From: Micromonospora sp. HK10
GTDB taxonomy: Bacteria; Actinomycetota; Actinomycetes; Mycobacteriales; Micromonosporaceae
DNA: 64,000 bases
Direction: 5' to 3'
Assembly (NCBI RefSeq): GCF_000982955.1
Contig: NZ_KQ058814.1
Coordinates: 1 to 64,000 of the forward strand
Position numbers and translations under genes: made by a program. Numbering within the stretch: position 1 is the stretch's first letter; every line of letters starts with the position of its first letter. The notes under the pieces are model-generated. The model was not told the DNA's origin. It worked only from the letters and a program-made list of their open reading frames with translations, and ran no database searches. This document shows positions 27,256 through 35,321 of the stretch, one piece after another.

Positions 27256-27747
27256 GTGACCGATCAGGTGACCATCACCCCGGCCGGCGTCGCGGACGCC
27301 GGCGAGATCCTCACCGTGCAGCGCGCCGCCTACCTGGTGGAGGCGCAGCGCTACGCCGACCCGTTCCTGCCCCCGCTGACCGAGACCCTTGACGAGGTCC
27401 GCGCCGCCCTGGCCGGCCCGACCATCGTGCTGGCCGCCCGGCATGGCGCCCGCCTCGTCGGCTCGGTACGCGCCCGCGTCGACGGGGACACCGCGCACGT
27501 GGGCCGACTCGCCGTCGCCCCCGACCAGCAGGGCCGCGGGGTCGGCGGCCGGCTGCTCGCCGCCGTGGAGGACGCCTGCGCCGGCCGGGTGGCCCGGTTC
27601 GCGCTCTTCACCGGCGCGCAGAGCGAGCAGAACCTGAGCTTGTACGCCCGGCGCGGCTACCGGGTGGTCTCCCACCGGCTGGACGAGAACGGCAACCGCC
27701 TGGCCGTGCTGGAGAAGCTGCTCGACACGACCGGCCCGCGCGCCTGA
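27256..27747 (+). CDS. GNAT-family N-acetyltransferase
   Basis: 163 residues, one GNAT domain. The acetyl-CoA loop is QQGRGVGGRLLAAVEDAC (about residues 93-110), and LSLYARRGYRVV (about 127-138) is the usual motif B end. Substrate unknown. GTG start set by position of the upstream box and lack of ribosome binding site. Confidence 0.8.
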   Translation: MTDQVTITPAGVADAGEILTVQRAAYLVEAQRYADPFLPPLTETLDEVRAALAGPTIVLAARHGARLVGSVRARVDGDTAHVGRLAVAPDQQGRGVGGRLLAAVEDACAGRVARFALFTGAQSEQNLSLYARRGYRVVSHRLDENGNRLAVLEKLLDTTGPRA

Positions 27748-27924
27748 CCCACCACCGGATGGTCACTGGGCCAAGGTCACTCTCACGAGGCTGCTGCCGC
27801 CCCGAGTCGGCACTGGTCAACCACGCGGTGGCGACCGAGGGGCCGAGGGGCCAAGGGGCGGGGGCCGACGAACCGTCCACCGTGGAATCCGCGACCGGCG
27901 CCGACTCCGCTTGCGCTTCGGTAC
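27748..27924. other. Intergenic stretch, no confident gene
   Basis: Between the acetyltransferase stop and the small leftward ORF. Contains ggggccgagg/ggggccaagg short repeats and no convincing coding pattern on either strand; base composition is less GC-rich than the neighbours. Confidence 0.4.
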
Positions 27925-28047
27925 TTACGGCGGCAACCGGAGCTTCTTCAGCTTCGGCTTGGGCTTGGGCTTCGGCCCATCCCGTTTCCTCCGCCACCGA
28001 TGCGAACCGCGGACGTCCCGGCGGCGGTCGGTGCCGACCCGACCCAT
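27925..28047 (-). CDS. Possible 40-residue Lys/Pro-rich small protein
   Basis: ATG at 28047 begins an open frame of 40 codons whose product is strongly basic and ends in PKPKPKPKLKKLRLPP. It starts 9 nt after the 44-bp double palindrome, where an operator or promoter would be placed. There is no clear ribosome binding site and no known family. The ordered Lys-Pro tail before a TAA stop, rare in this GC-rich DNA, argues for a real C-terminus, possibly a nucleic-acid-binding or secreted peptide, but it could be chance. Confidence 0.3.
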   Translation of the reverse strand: MGRVGTDRRRDVRGSHRWRRKRDGPKPKPKPKLKKLRLPP

Positions 28048-28056
28048 CACTTCAAC

Positions 28057-28100
28057 GCGATATGCCTCTCAGGCATAAACATGCCTCAGAGGCATATCGC
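28057..28100. repeat. 44-bp double palindrome, copy 1
   Basis: The ends GCGATATGCCTCT and AGAGGCATATCGC are perfect 13-bp inverted repeats, and each half is itself a palindrome (TATGCCTCTCAGGCATA and ATGCCTCAGAGGCAT). A copy with 40 of 44 identical bases and the same spacing lies at 46070-46113. Likely a tandem operator for a dimeric regulator, or a dispersed palindromic element. Confidence 0.75.
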
Positions 28101-28284
28101 TGAAAAGTCCTGGGCCCGGCGATCCAGGTTACTCACCGTAGCGAGGGCGCAGCCTGGACCGTTCGCACGACGTCCGGAGGCTGGCCGCCAACCGACCGGG
28201 ACCCGGTCGCCGAACCGGGGGCCCGGCGACCGACGGGCTGCCTCGTCCGCTCGGTCTCGGTGCGGGCTCCGCGGCCGCGGCCCG
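28101..28284. other. Intergenic stretch right of the palindrome
   Basis: Holds cctgggcccggcgatccagg, which can fold into a short hairpin, and GC-rich sequence up to the stop of the SRPBCC gene. No gene seen. Confidence 0.35.
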
Positions 28285-28707
28285 TCAGCCCTGCTCGCAG
28301 CGGCGCTTGAGCCCGTCCGCCTCCTGCCGCAGGAAGCGGCGGATGGTCCGGCCGGCCAGCAGCCCCACCAGGCCCGCCAGCGGCCCGCTCTGCACCATGA
28401 CCAACTCGGCCCGGACCCGCCCGTCCGGCAGCGGCAGCAGCCGGTGCTCGCCGCGGCTGCGCACGCCCGGGCTGCTCGACTCCCAGACGAAGGCGCGCGG
28501 CGGGTCGATCTCGGTGACCCGCCACACGGCGGGCCGCAACCCGGGCTGCGTCAGCCGGGCCGAGGAACCGATCGTGAACGGCCCCGGCTCCAGCCGGCGG
28601 GCGGAGCGGACCGACGGGGTCCACTCCGGCCAGCGTGCCACGTCGATCTGCACGGCCCAGACCCGGTCCAGGTCGGCGCTGATCTCGACGGTCTCCGCGA
28701 AGCGCAT
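28285..28707 (-). CDS. SRPBCC (polyketide cyclase/dehydrase-like) protein
   Basis: 140 residues of the START/Bet v1 fold: RFAETVEISADLDRVWAVQI, DVARWPEWTPSV and WRVTEIDPPRAFVWES are family features of small lipid- or aromatic-binding proteins. No catalytic residues. ATG at 28707 follows GGAGGGGAG; the open frame further upstream only translates the tandem repeat. Role unknown. Confidence 0.78.
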   Translation of the reverse strand: MRFAETVEISADLDRVWAVQIDVARWPEWTPSVRSARRLEPGPFTIGSSARLTQPGLRPAVWRVTEIDPPRAFVWESSSPGVRSRGEHRLLPLPDGRVRAELVMVQSGPLAGLVGLLAGRTIRRFLRQEADGLKRRCEQG

Positions 28708-28772
28708 CTCGCTCCCCTCCCCGGCGGATGTCCCAACCAGGCTAGCCGGCATCGACGGGAAGTGATCCGGCG

Positions 28773-28907
28773 CAACCAGGGCAGCCAGCACGGCCAGGCT
28801 AGCCGGCGCAGCCAGCACGGCCAGGGCAGCCAGCCACGGCCAGCTAGCCAGCACGACCAGGGCAGCCAGCACGACCAGGGCAGCCAGCACGGCCAGGGCA
28901 GCCAGGG
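28773..28907. repeat. Tandem repeat, 18-bp unit
   Basis: Imperfect copies of ccagggcagccagcacga, best preserved from 28850. It lies between the SRPBCC gene and the small CGCC protein gene, and is likely variable in length between strains. No CRISPR-like spacers. Confidence 0.7.
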
Positions 28908-28917
28908 AGGGCCGGGG

Positions 28918-29130
28918 TCAGGCGGCCTCGTGGAGGTCGGCCAGGCCGACCGGGGCGTGCCGGCGCAACAGCTCCTCCAGCTCGGTGACCGAGGCGACCT
29001 CGCCGATCACGTTGGCGCCGCCACCGAACTCGGCGCGGTAGCGGTGCACCAGCCGGTAGCGGTACCGCCCGCGGACCAGTTCGACGCTGACCCGCCAGCG
29101 TCCGCAACACCCGCAGCTCCACTCCGGCAC
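28918..29130 (-). CDS. Small protein with CGCC motif
   Basis: 70 residues if started at the GTG at 29130 (MPEWSCGCCGRWRVSVE); two ATGs at 29163-29166 would add 11-12 residues. The CxCC cluster followed by a Tyr/Arg-rich strand (VRGRYRYRLVHRYRAEFGG) suggests a small metal-binding or RNA-binding fold, but no family is recognised. A possible -10 box TACCGT lies 7 nt upstream of the GTG. The C-terminus ends in a short acidic helix (TELEELLRRH). Confidence 0.5.
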   Translation of the reverse strand: MPEWSCGCCGRWRVSVELVRGRYRYRLVHRYRAEFGGGANVIGEVASVTELEELLRRHAPVGLADLHEAA

Positions 29131-29253
29131 GCCGCGAACGGTAGCCCTGACCTGCGGTTTCATCATCCGGGCGGGGGTGACGAAGGCGCCCCGAGCGGGA
29201 CACGTCGCCGCGAGCGGGCGGTGATCTGCCTCACGGCCGTCGGTGGGGTCTGA

Positions 29254-29259
29254 TTGACT
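29254..29259 (+). promoter_or_regulatory. Possible leaderless -10 box (TTGACT)
   Basis: TTGACT ends 6 nt before the GTG at 29266; no ribosome binding site. This places the ligase start at 29266 rather than the TTG at 29254. Confidence 0.45.
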
Positions 29260-29265
29260 GTCGCC

Positions 29266-30378
29266 GTGGACCTGCCGATCAACCCGCCGGTCGAGCCGAT
29301 GCTGGCCAAGAGCGTGCCCCAGCTGCCCACCGGCCCCGGGATGACGTACGAGCCGAAGTGGGACGGCTTCCGCTGCATCGTCTTCCGGGACGGCGACGAG
29401 GTCGAGCTGGCCAGCCGGGGCGGCAAGACGATGACGCGCTACTTCCCGGAGGTGGTCGAGCAGGCGCGCCGCCAGCTCCCGGCGCGGTGCGCGGTCGACG
29501 GCGAGCTGATCGTGATCCGCCGCGACGGGCCGGGCGGCCAGCCGCGACTCGACTTCGAGCTGCTCGCGCAGCGGATCCACCCGGCCGCCTCCCGGGTGAA
29601 GCTGCTCGCCGAGACCACCCCGGCCGACTTCGTCGCCTTCGACCTGCTGGCCCTCGACGACGAGCTGCTGACCGACCGGCCCTATCCGGAGCGCCGGGCG
29701 GCGCTGGAGAAGGCGCTCGCCAAGGTCCGCCCGCCGGTGCACGTCACGCAGGTCACCACCGATCCGGATACCGCCCGGCGCTGGTTCGACGTGTTCGAGG
29801 GCGCCGGGCTGGACGGTTTGATCGTCAAGCCGGCCGACCTGCCGTACGAGCCGGGCAAGCGGCTGATGTTCAAGGTCAAGCACGCCCGCACCGCCGACGC
29901 CGTGGTGGCCGGCTTCCGCTGGCACAAGTCCGGCCCGGTGGTCGGCTCGCTGCTGCTCGGCCTCTACGACGACGCCGGCGTGCTGCACCACATCGGGGTC
30001 AGCTCGTCGTTCACCGCGGCCCGGCGCAAGGAGCTGCTCGACGAGCTGGAGCCCTACCGCGACGCGGGCGCGGACCACCCGTGGGTGCACGGCGACCACG
30101 AGCGGGGCCAGCGCATTCCGGGCGGGGTGAGCCGGTGGACCGGCACCAAGAACCTGGAGTGGGAGCCGCTGCGTCCGGCGCTGGTGGTCGAGGTCGGCTA
30201 TGACGCCATGGAGGGCGACCGGTTGCGGCACACCGCCCAGTTCATCCGCTGGCGGCCGGACCGGGATCCCCGTTCCTGCACCTACGAGCAGCTCGAGCGC
30301 CCGATCCGCTACGACGTGGACCAGGTGCTGCGCGGCGACCCGGCGGCGACCGTCGGCGGCGAGGGCGGGCGGGCGTAG
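29266..30378 (+). CDS. ligC: ATP-dependent DNA ligase, LigC type
   Basis: 370 residues. The lysine motif I KWDGFR (about residues 28-33), motif III VDGELIV (about 80), motif IV DGLIVK (about 184) and motif V MFKVKH are intact, followed by an OB-fold with WEPLRPALVVEVGYD. The protein has ligase plus OB domains only, like mycobacterial LigC, and lacks the polymerase and nuclease domains of LigD. It can support end joining or base-excision repair in the absence of LigD. A separate LigD-type polymerase gene is 13 kb away. A pseudo-operon with the next gene is unlikely as that has its own promoter. Confidence 0.9.
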   Translation: MDLPINPPVEPMLAKSVPQLPTGPGMTYEPKWDGFRCIVFRDGDEVELASRGGKTMTRYFPEVVEQARRQLPARCAVDGELIVIRRDGPGGQPRLDFELLAQRIHPAASRVKLLAETTPADFVAFDLLALDDELLTDRPYPERRAALEKALAKVRPPVHVTQVTTDPDTARRWFDVFEGAGLDGLIVKPADLPYEPGKRLMFKVKHARTADAVVAGFRWHKSGPVVGSLLLGLYDDAGVLHHIGVSSSFTAARRKELLDELEPYRDAGADHPWVHGDHERGQRIPGGVSRWTGTKNLEWEPLRPALVVEVGYDAMEGDRLRHTAQFIRWRPDRDPRSCTYEQLERPIRYDVDQVLRGDPAATVGGEGGRA

Positions 30379-30381
30379 CCT
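30376..30381 (+). promoter_or_regulatory. -10 box TAGCCT overlapping the ligC stop
   Basis: TAGCCT begins with the stop codon TAG of ligC (30376-30378). A transcript starting near 30388 would carry the GGAAGG ribosome binding site of the following hydrolase gene. Confidence 0.45.
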
Positions 30382-30412
30382 GGCCGTCGACACGATCATG
30401 GAAGGCTGGCAC

Positions 30413-32002
30413 GTGATCCGCTTCTCCGACCGGCCGCGCCGGGCCTGGGCCGCGCTGGCCGGGCTGGTCGCCGTGGTGCTGCTCAGCACCGGCTGCACGC
30501 TGCCGGTGATCGCCCCGCGCACCGAGGGCCAGGGCGCGGCGGCCGCGCCGGGCGCCGCCCCGACCTGGCGGGCCTGCCCGGAGGTGCCCGACGAGCTGGT
30601 CGGCCGGGGCGCGGCGGGCATGCGGTACGAGTGCGCCCGGATCGCCGTACCCCGCAACTGGGGCGCCGGGGCGACCACCGGCGCGACGGCCGGTCCGGGC
30701 GCCGGGGAGACCTTCGAGATCGCCCTCATCCGGATCCGCTCCAACCGGCAGCACGACCGGATCGGGTCGCTGGTGGTGAACCCGGGCGGTCCCGGCGCCT
30801 CCGGGGTGGACACCGCCGTCTACCTGTCGTTCGGGTCGGGCTTCGGCGGGCTGCCGGCCGCGGTGACCGACCGGTTCGACATCGTCGGCTTCGACCCGCG
30901 CGGGGTGGCCCGGTCCAGTCCCGTGAAGTGCATCTCCGACGGCGACCTGGACGCCAGCTTCGGCTACGATCCCGACCCGGAGAGCCAGGCGTCGTTCGAC
31001 GGCTTCGTCGACCTCAACCGGCGGGTCGGGCAGCGCTGCGGCGCCAAGTACGGCGACCAGCTCCCGCTCTACGGCACGGAGCAGGCGGCGCGGGACATGG
31101 ACGCGGTGCGCGCGGCCGTCGGCGACGACAAGCTGACCTACCTCGGCTACTCGTACGGCACCCTGCTCGGGGCCACCTACGCCCAGCTCTACCCACAGCG
31201 GGTACGCGCGCTGGTGCTCGACGGGGCGGTGGACCCGCGGCAACAGCTGATCGCCGGGTCGGAGAGCCAGGCGAAGGGTTTCGAGCGGGCGTTCGACAAC
31301 TTCTCCCGCTGGTGCGCGGCGAACGCCGGCCGGTGCCCGATCGCGCCGGACGCCCGGGGCGCGGTCACCTCCGCCATCGACAAGGCCCGGGTCTCCCCGG
31401 CACGGGGCCGGGACGGCCGGGAGGCGACCTCCGGTTGGGTGTTCTACGCGGTGATCTCCTCGCTCTACACGGAGACCGGCTGGCAGGAGCTGGCCCGGGC
31501 GATCGACGCGTTGCAGGGCGGCGACCCGACCGGGGTGTTCACCCTCGCCGACGCGTACGCGGGCCGCGAGGAGGACGGGCACTACACCAACCTGTTCGAC
31601 GCGAACATGGCGGTGAACTGCGCCGACGAGACGGAGAAGCCGACCCGCGAGCGGATCCGGCAGCTCCAGTCGCAGTGGCGGACGACGTACCCGCTGTTCG
31701 GGCCGGCGCTGGCGGTGGGGATGCTGGGCTGCGTCGAGTGGCCCGGCGGGCGGGACCCGTACCCGACCGGCCGGGCGGTCGGCGCGCCGCCGATCGTGGT
31801 GGTGGGCACCACCGGCGACCCGGCCACGCCCTACGAGCAGACCGCCGCGCTGGCCTCGATGCTGGGCGTCGGACGGGTGCTCACCTGGGAGGGCGAGGGG
31901 CACACCGCGTACCCGCAGACCGCCTGCGTGACCGAGGCGGTGGACGCGTACCTGATCTCGCTCACCGTGCCCCGGGCGGGGCTGCGCTGCCCCGCCCGGT
32001 GA
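30413..32002 (+). CDS. TAP-like alpha/beta-hydrolase lipoprotein
   Basis: 529 residues. A signal peptide (FSDRPRRAWAALAGLVAVVL) ends in the lipobox LSTGC (Cys about 28). The nucleophile elbow GYSYG (about 246), Asp in TTGDPATPY and His in GEGHTAYP form the triad of the Streptomyces tripeptidyl-aminopeptidase family, with the TAP C-terminal domain at the end. It probably trims peptides at the cell surface. GTG at 30413 has GGAAGG at ideal spacing; ATG at 30398 is an alternative. Confidence 0.85.
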   Translation: MIRFSDRPRRAWAALAGLVAVVLLSTGCTLPVIAPRTEGQGAAAAPGAAPTWRACPEVPDELVGRGAAGMRYECARIAVPRNWGAGATTGATAGPGAGETFEIALIRIRSNRQHDRIGSLVVNPGGPGASGVDTAVYLSFGSGFGGLPAAVTDRFDIVGFDPRGVARSSPVKCISDGDLDASFGYDPDPESQASFDGFVDLNRRVGQRCGAKYGDQLPLYGTEQAARDMDAVRAAVGDDKLTYLGYSYGTLLGATYAQLYPQRVRALVLDGAVDPRQQLIAGSESQAKGFERAFDNFSRWCAANAGRCPIAPDARGAVTSAIDKARVSPARGRDGREATSGWVFYAVISSLYTETGWQELARAIDALQGGDPTGVFTLADAYAGREEDGHYTNLFDANMAVNCADETEKPTRERIRQLQSQWRTTYPLFGPALAVGMLGCVEWPGGRDPYPTGRAVGAPPIVVVGTTGDPATPYEQTAALASMLGVGRVLTWEGEGHTAYPQTACVTEAVDAYLISLTVPRAGLRCPAR

Positions 32003-32017
32003 CGGCGTGCCGGCCGC

Positions 32018-33319
32018 TCAGCCGGCCGCCGGCGGCGTCCAGCCCACCGGCAGATGGCCGATGCGGACCCGCTGCGGGTGGTCGCCGACCGGCACGCTGG
32101 TGACCTTCTGCCCGGTGGCGAAGTTGATCGCGGTGACCTGGTCGGCACCGGACTCGGAGATCACGCAGTCCTGGCCGTCCCCGCTGACCGTGGCCCAGTA
32201 CGGCTTGCTGGCCGGCACCAACGTGCCCTCCCGCAGGGCGGCGCGGTCGACGACGGTGGCGTAGTCGTCCATGGTGCCGGCCACGCAGAGCCGGCCGCCG
32301 TCCGGACTGACCGACAGACCGTGGTGGCGGGAGTCGTTCACCCAGGTGGTGCGGTCCTCGCTGGTGGCCGGGTTCTTCGGCAGGGTGGCGACGCGGGTGA
32401 TCCGGTCGGTGGCGACGTCGTACTCGACGAGGCCGTTGAAGAAGGAGACCTGGAAGTAGAGCTTGCTGCCGTCCGGGGTGAAGACGGCCGGGCGGACCGC
32501 GTCGGAGAGGTCCCGCCGGCCGGCGGCGTCCAGCCGGGACCGCATGTCGATGACCTTCACCACCTGGAACGTGGTGGCGTCGGCGATGGTGATCCGCCGG
32601 TCCCCCTTGGTCCAGTCCAGCCAGGGCGCGTCCAGGTCGGTGTTCACCTCGCCGATGGACATGTTCCACACGTACCGGCCGCCGTCGGTGAAGATGTTCT
32701 CGTGCGGCTTGTCGCCGGTGGCGAAGGAGCCGAGCTGCTGGCCGGTGCGGATGTCGAGCACGTGCACGGTGTTGCCGGTGGAGGCGGAGACGGCGACCCG
32801 GGTGCCGTCCGGGGAGACGGCCATGTGGTCGGAGCGGTAGCCGGAGACCGGGAAGCGCCAGCGCAGGGCCCCGGTGGCCAGGTCGATGGCGACGACGTCG
32901 GCGAAACTGGGCCGGGACACCACCAGCGCGGACCCGTCCGGGGTGGTGTACATGTCGTCGACCAGTTGATCGTGGCCCTCCCCCGGGCCCTGCCGGATGC
33001 CAAGAAAGAATGCCAGCCGGATCGGGTTGAGGTAGATCTCACGCAGCCGCTGGGCCCGGTCCGGGACGACGTTGATCCGGCCCAGCCGGGCGTAGTCGCC
33101 GCGGGAGCGGATGACGTCCGCGGTGCCGTCCCAGTTGTTGCCCACGAACATCACCTCCTGCAGGGCCGCCGCGGCCGGCTGCGCGGCCTGCGGCAGCTGC
33201 GCGACACGGGGTGCCGCGGCCACCGGGGCCGCCGGGGCGGCGAGGGCGAGGGCCGCGAGCGCGGCGAGGGCGGCCCGGCGGCCGCGCGGGCGGGACGGGT
33301 GCGGCGGTGCGGGGGTCAT
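32018..33319 (-). CDS. Exported YncE-like beta-propeller protein
   Basis: 433 residues. An N-terminal RPRGRRAALAALAALALAA signal, with paired arginines, may use Tat or Sec. The mature part has repeated blades such as DHMAVSPDGTRVAVSASTGN, VHVLDIRTGQQLGSFATGDK and LSVSPDGGRLCVAGTMDD, typical of seven-bladed YVTN/YncE propellers. Function unknown, possibly binding or scaffolding. ATG has CAGGAGG upstream. The divergent CdaR-type regulator and the palindrome between them suggest control. Convergent with the hydrolase (15-nt gap). Confidence 0.78.
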   Translation of the reverse strand: MTPAPPHPSRPRGRRAALAALAALALAAPAAPVAAAPRVAQLPQAAQPAAAALQEVMFVGNNWDGTADVIRSRGDYARLGRINVVPDRAQRLREIYLNPIRLAFFLGIRQGPGEGHDQLVDDMYTTPDGSALVVSRPSFADVVAIDLATGALRWRFPVSGYRSDHMAVSPDGTRVAVSASTGNTVHVLDIRTGQQLGSFATGDKPHENIFTDGGRYVWNMSIGEVNTDLDAPWLDWTKGDRRITIADATTFQVVKVIDMRSRLDAAGRRDLSDAVRPAVFTPDGSKLYFQVSFFNGLVEYDVATDRITRVATLPKNPATSEDRTTWVNDSRHHGLSVSPDGGRLCVAGTMDDYATVVDRAALREGTLVPASKPYWATVSGDGQDCVISESGADQVTAINFATGQKVTSVPVGDHPQRVRIGHLPVGWTPPAAG

Positions 33320-33372
33320 GGCGCCTCCTGGGAGCCGGTTTGGGGATTGACGTTCCTCTTTGCCGATGGCGG

Positions 33373-33390
33373 TGTTACCTTGCGGTAACA
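33373..33390. promoter_or_regulatory. Palindromic operator candidate
   Basis: TGTTACCTTGCGGTAACA, two 7-bp arms around ttgc, lies 54 bp upstream of the propeller gene, between it and the divergent regulator. The form suits a TetR-type dimer. Confidence 0.6.
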
Positions 33391-33502
33391 ACCAGGGAAA
33401 CAGCCGGCCGCGAGCACCCGATAGGGGCCGGACGCCAACAGCCGGCCGGGCCGGTTGTGCCGCGATGACAACGGCGCGATGACAACGGGAGGCGCGGAGG
33501 CG

Positions 33503-34762
33503 ATGGCCCGGACCGGAAGCCCGAGCCCCTTCGCGACGCTGCTGCGCGACCTGACCGGCGACGCGCTGGCCGTCGAGGAGGTGGTCCGCGCCGCCCGCGA
33601 GCACTCCCCCGAGGTGGCCCGGCTCCCCCCGGGAGAGGTCCGCCGGCAGGTCGTCACCCTGCTCACCAGCGGGCTCGGCGCGCTGGAACGCCGGGACGAT
33701 CCGGCCGAGCGGGACTTCGCCGAGGCGCGCCGGCTGGGCGCCGACCGGGCGGCGCAGGGGGTGTCGGTCGCGGGGCTGCTGCGCGGCGTGCAGGCCGGCC
33801 GCAACCGCGCGGTGGAGCTGGTGGTGCGGCACGGGCGGGCGGCCGGCATACCGGACGACGTGCTGGTCGAAGGGCTGCTCACGATCAGCCGCTATGCCGG
33901 GGCGGTGGAACGGGCGGTGGTCGACGGTCACCGGGCCGCCGAGCGGCAACTGACCGCCGGCGGCGGCGCGGCCCGCGCCCGGCTGCTCCGCCGGCTGCTG
34001 CTCGGCCCGGCCGCCGGCGAGCCGACCCCGCCCGGACCGGCCGCCGGCGAGCCGACCGCCCTTGGACCGGCCGCCGACGAGCCGACCCCGCTTGGCCCGG
34101 CCGCGGGCGAGCCGACGCCGGATGGACCGGCCGCCGAGCTGACCCGGTTCGGCCTACGCCCGGACGGGCGCTACCACTGCCTGGTCGCGGAACGCCTCGA
34201 CCCGGTGCGGGCGCACGCCGTGGCGCGCCGGTTCGCCCGGTGCGGCGGGGTGCTCGGCCCGGTCGAGGGCCGGTTCGCCGGCCTCGTCCCCCGGCTGCCG
34301 GAGAGCACCGCCGCCCTGCCGGACGTGCTGGTGGTGGCCGCGCCGGCCCGCCCGCTGGACCGGGCACCGGCGATGTACGCGCTCTGCGTCGCCGCGCTGC
34401 GCAGCGCGGCCCGCCGCCGGCTGCGCGGCGTGCACCTGGTCACCGACCTGGCCGGGGAGACCGCGCTGGACGCCCAGCCGGCCCTGGCCGAGCTGCTGCG
34501 GAGTGTCCTGCTGGCCGGCCTCGACCCCGCCGAGGAGTTCCACCGGGAGCTGGCCTCGACCGCGCTCGCCTGGCTGGACCACGGGCAGCGGCTGGACCAG
34601 GCGGCCGCCGCCCTGCACGTCCACCCGAACACCGTGCGGTACCGGCTGCGCCGGCTGCGGGACCTCACCGGCGGGCCGCCGGTCGAGGACGGACCGCGCT
34701 GGCCGGTACGCGAGACCCTGCACTGGTGGTGGGCGCTGCGCACCTGGCTGGACCAGCCCTGA
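33503..34762 (+). CDS. CdaR/PucR-family transcriptional regulator
   Basis: 419 residues. Residues 10-150 are an RsbR/RsbRD-like helical sensor (LLRDLTGDALAVEEVVRAAR). A hinge of four GPAAGEPT-type decapeptides follows (168-207), then a GGDEF-like CdaR domain, and the C-terminal PucR helix-turn-helix LDQAAAALHVHPNTVRYRLR (about 375-395). It probably controls the divergent propeller gene or itself. The start is uncertain: ATGs at 33455, 33479 and 33503 are in frame, and 33503 has GGGAGG upstream. Two 12-bp direct repeats (cgatgacaacgg) at 33463 and 33477 precede it. Confidence 0.78.
   Translation: MARTGSPSPFATLLRDLTGDALAVEEVVRAAREHSPEVARLPPGEVRRQVVTLLTSGLGALERRDDPAERDFAEARRLGADRAAQGVSVAGLLRGVQAGRNRAVELVVRHGRAAGIPDDVLVEGLLTISRYAGAVERAVVDGHRAAERQLTAGGGAARARLLRRLLLGPAAGEPTPPGPAAGEPTALGPAADEPTPLGPAAGEPTPDGPAAELTRFGLRPDGRYHCLVAERLDPVRAHAVARRFARCGGVLGPVEGRFAGLVPRLPESTAALPDVLVVAAPARPLDRAPAMYALCVAALRSAARRRLRGVHLVTDLAGETALDAQPALAELLRSVLLAGLDPAEEFHRELASTALAWLDHGQRLDQAAAALHVHPNTVRYRLRRLRDLTGGPPVEDGPRWPVRETLHWWWALRTWLDQP
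34004..34123 (+). repeat. Coding tandem repeat, 30-bp unit
   Basis: Four 30-bp units encode GPAAGEPTPP-like decapeptides in the hinge of the CdaR/PucR regulator. Whole-codon unit length means copy changes keep the frame. Confidence 0.8.
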
Positions 34763-34832
34763 CCGCCGGCACCGGCGCATCGGCGCCGGACCGGCCCTGA
34801 ACGCCGGCGCGCATCGGCGCCCGCCGCTGTGC

Positions 34833-34838
34833 CAGGCT
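34833..34838 (+). promoter_or_regulatory. Leaderless -10 box (CAGGCT)
   Basis: CAGGCT ends 6 nt before the ATG at 34845; no ribosome binding site. Confidence 0.6.
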
Positions 34839-34844
34839 TCCGGC

Positions 34845-35297
34845 ATGACCGACGTGATCTTCCGGGAGGCGGTCCGCGCGGACCTGCCCGCCGTCATCGC
34901 CCTGCTCGCGGACGACGTGCTGGGCAAGGCCCGCGACTTCACCGAGGTGGACGCGGCGTACGAGAAGGCGTTCGCCGAGATCACCGCCGACGCGCGCAAC
35001 CACCTCGTGGTGGTCGACCGCGACGGCGAGCTGGTCGGCTGCATGCAGATCACCGACATCCCGGGGCTGGGCCGGCACGGCGCCGAGCGGTCCCTGATCG
35101 AGTCGGTCCGGGTCCGCTCGGACCTGCGCGGCCAGGGGCTGGGCCGGGAGATGATGACCTGGGCGATCGACCGGGCCCGGGCGCGGGGCTGCGCGCTGGT
35201 GCAGCTCACCACCGACAAGTCCCGCGCCGACGCGCACCGCTTCTACCGCAACCTCGGCTTCGTGGCCAGCCACGAGGGCATGAAGTTGACCCTCTGA
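34845..35297 (+). CDS. GNAT-family N-acetyltransferase
   Basis: 150 residues. The acetyl-CoA loop is RGQGLGREMMTWAIDRA (about residues 93-109) and the tail ADAHRFYRNLGFVASHEGMK is typical of GNATs acting on small molecules such as amines. Substrate unknown. Single gene, convergent with the ABC operon (24-nt gap). Confidence 0.83.
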   Translation: MTDVIFREAVRADLPAVIALLADDVLGKARDFTEVDAAYEKAFAEITADARNHLVVVDRDGELVGCMQITDIPGLGRHGAERSLIESVRVRSDLRGQGLGREMMTWAIDRARARGCALVQLTTDKSRADAHRFYRNLGFVASHEGMKLTL

Positions 35298-35321
35298 GAT
35301 CTCCCCCGGCCCGGCCCCGGC

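Noticed and set aside
27608..27997. Leftward Ala/Glu-rich protein in the gap after the acetyltransferase
   Set aside because: Only its first 45 residues look protein-like, there is no ribosome binding site or promoter, and most of the frame is antisense to the acetyltransferase. The shorter Lys/Pro frame starting at the palindrome is a better candidate.
28057..28915. CRISPR array
   Set aside because: The palindrome is single and the tandem array has no unique spacers, only contiguous 18-bp units. No cas genes are in the window.
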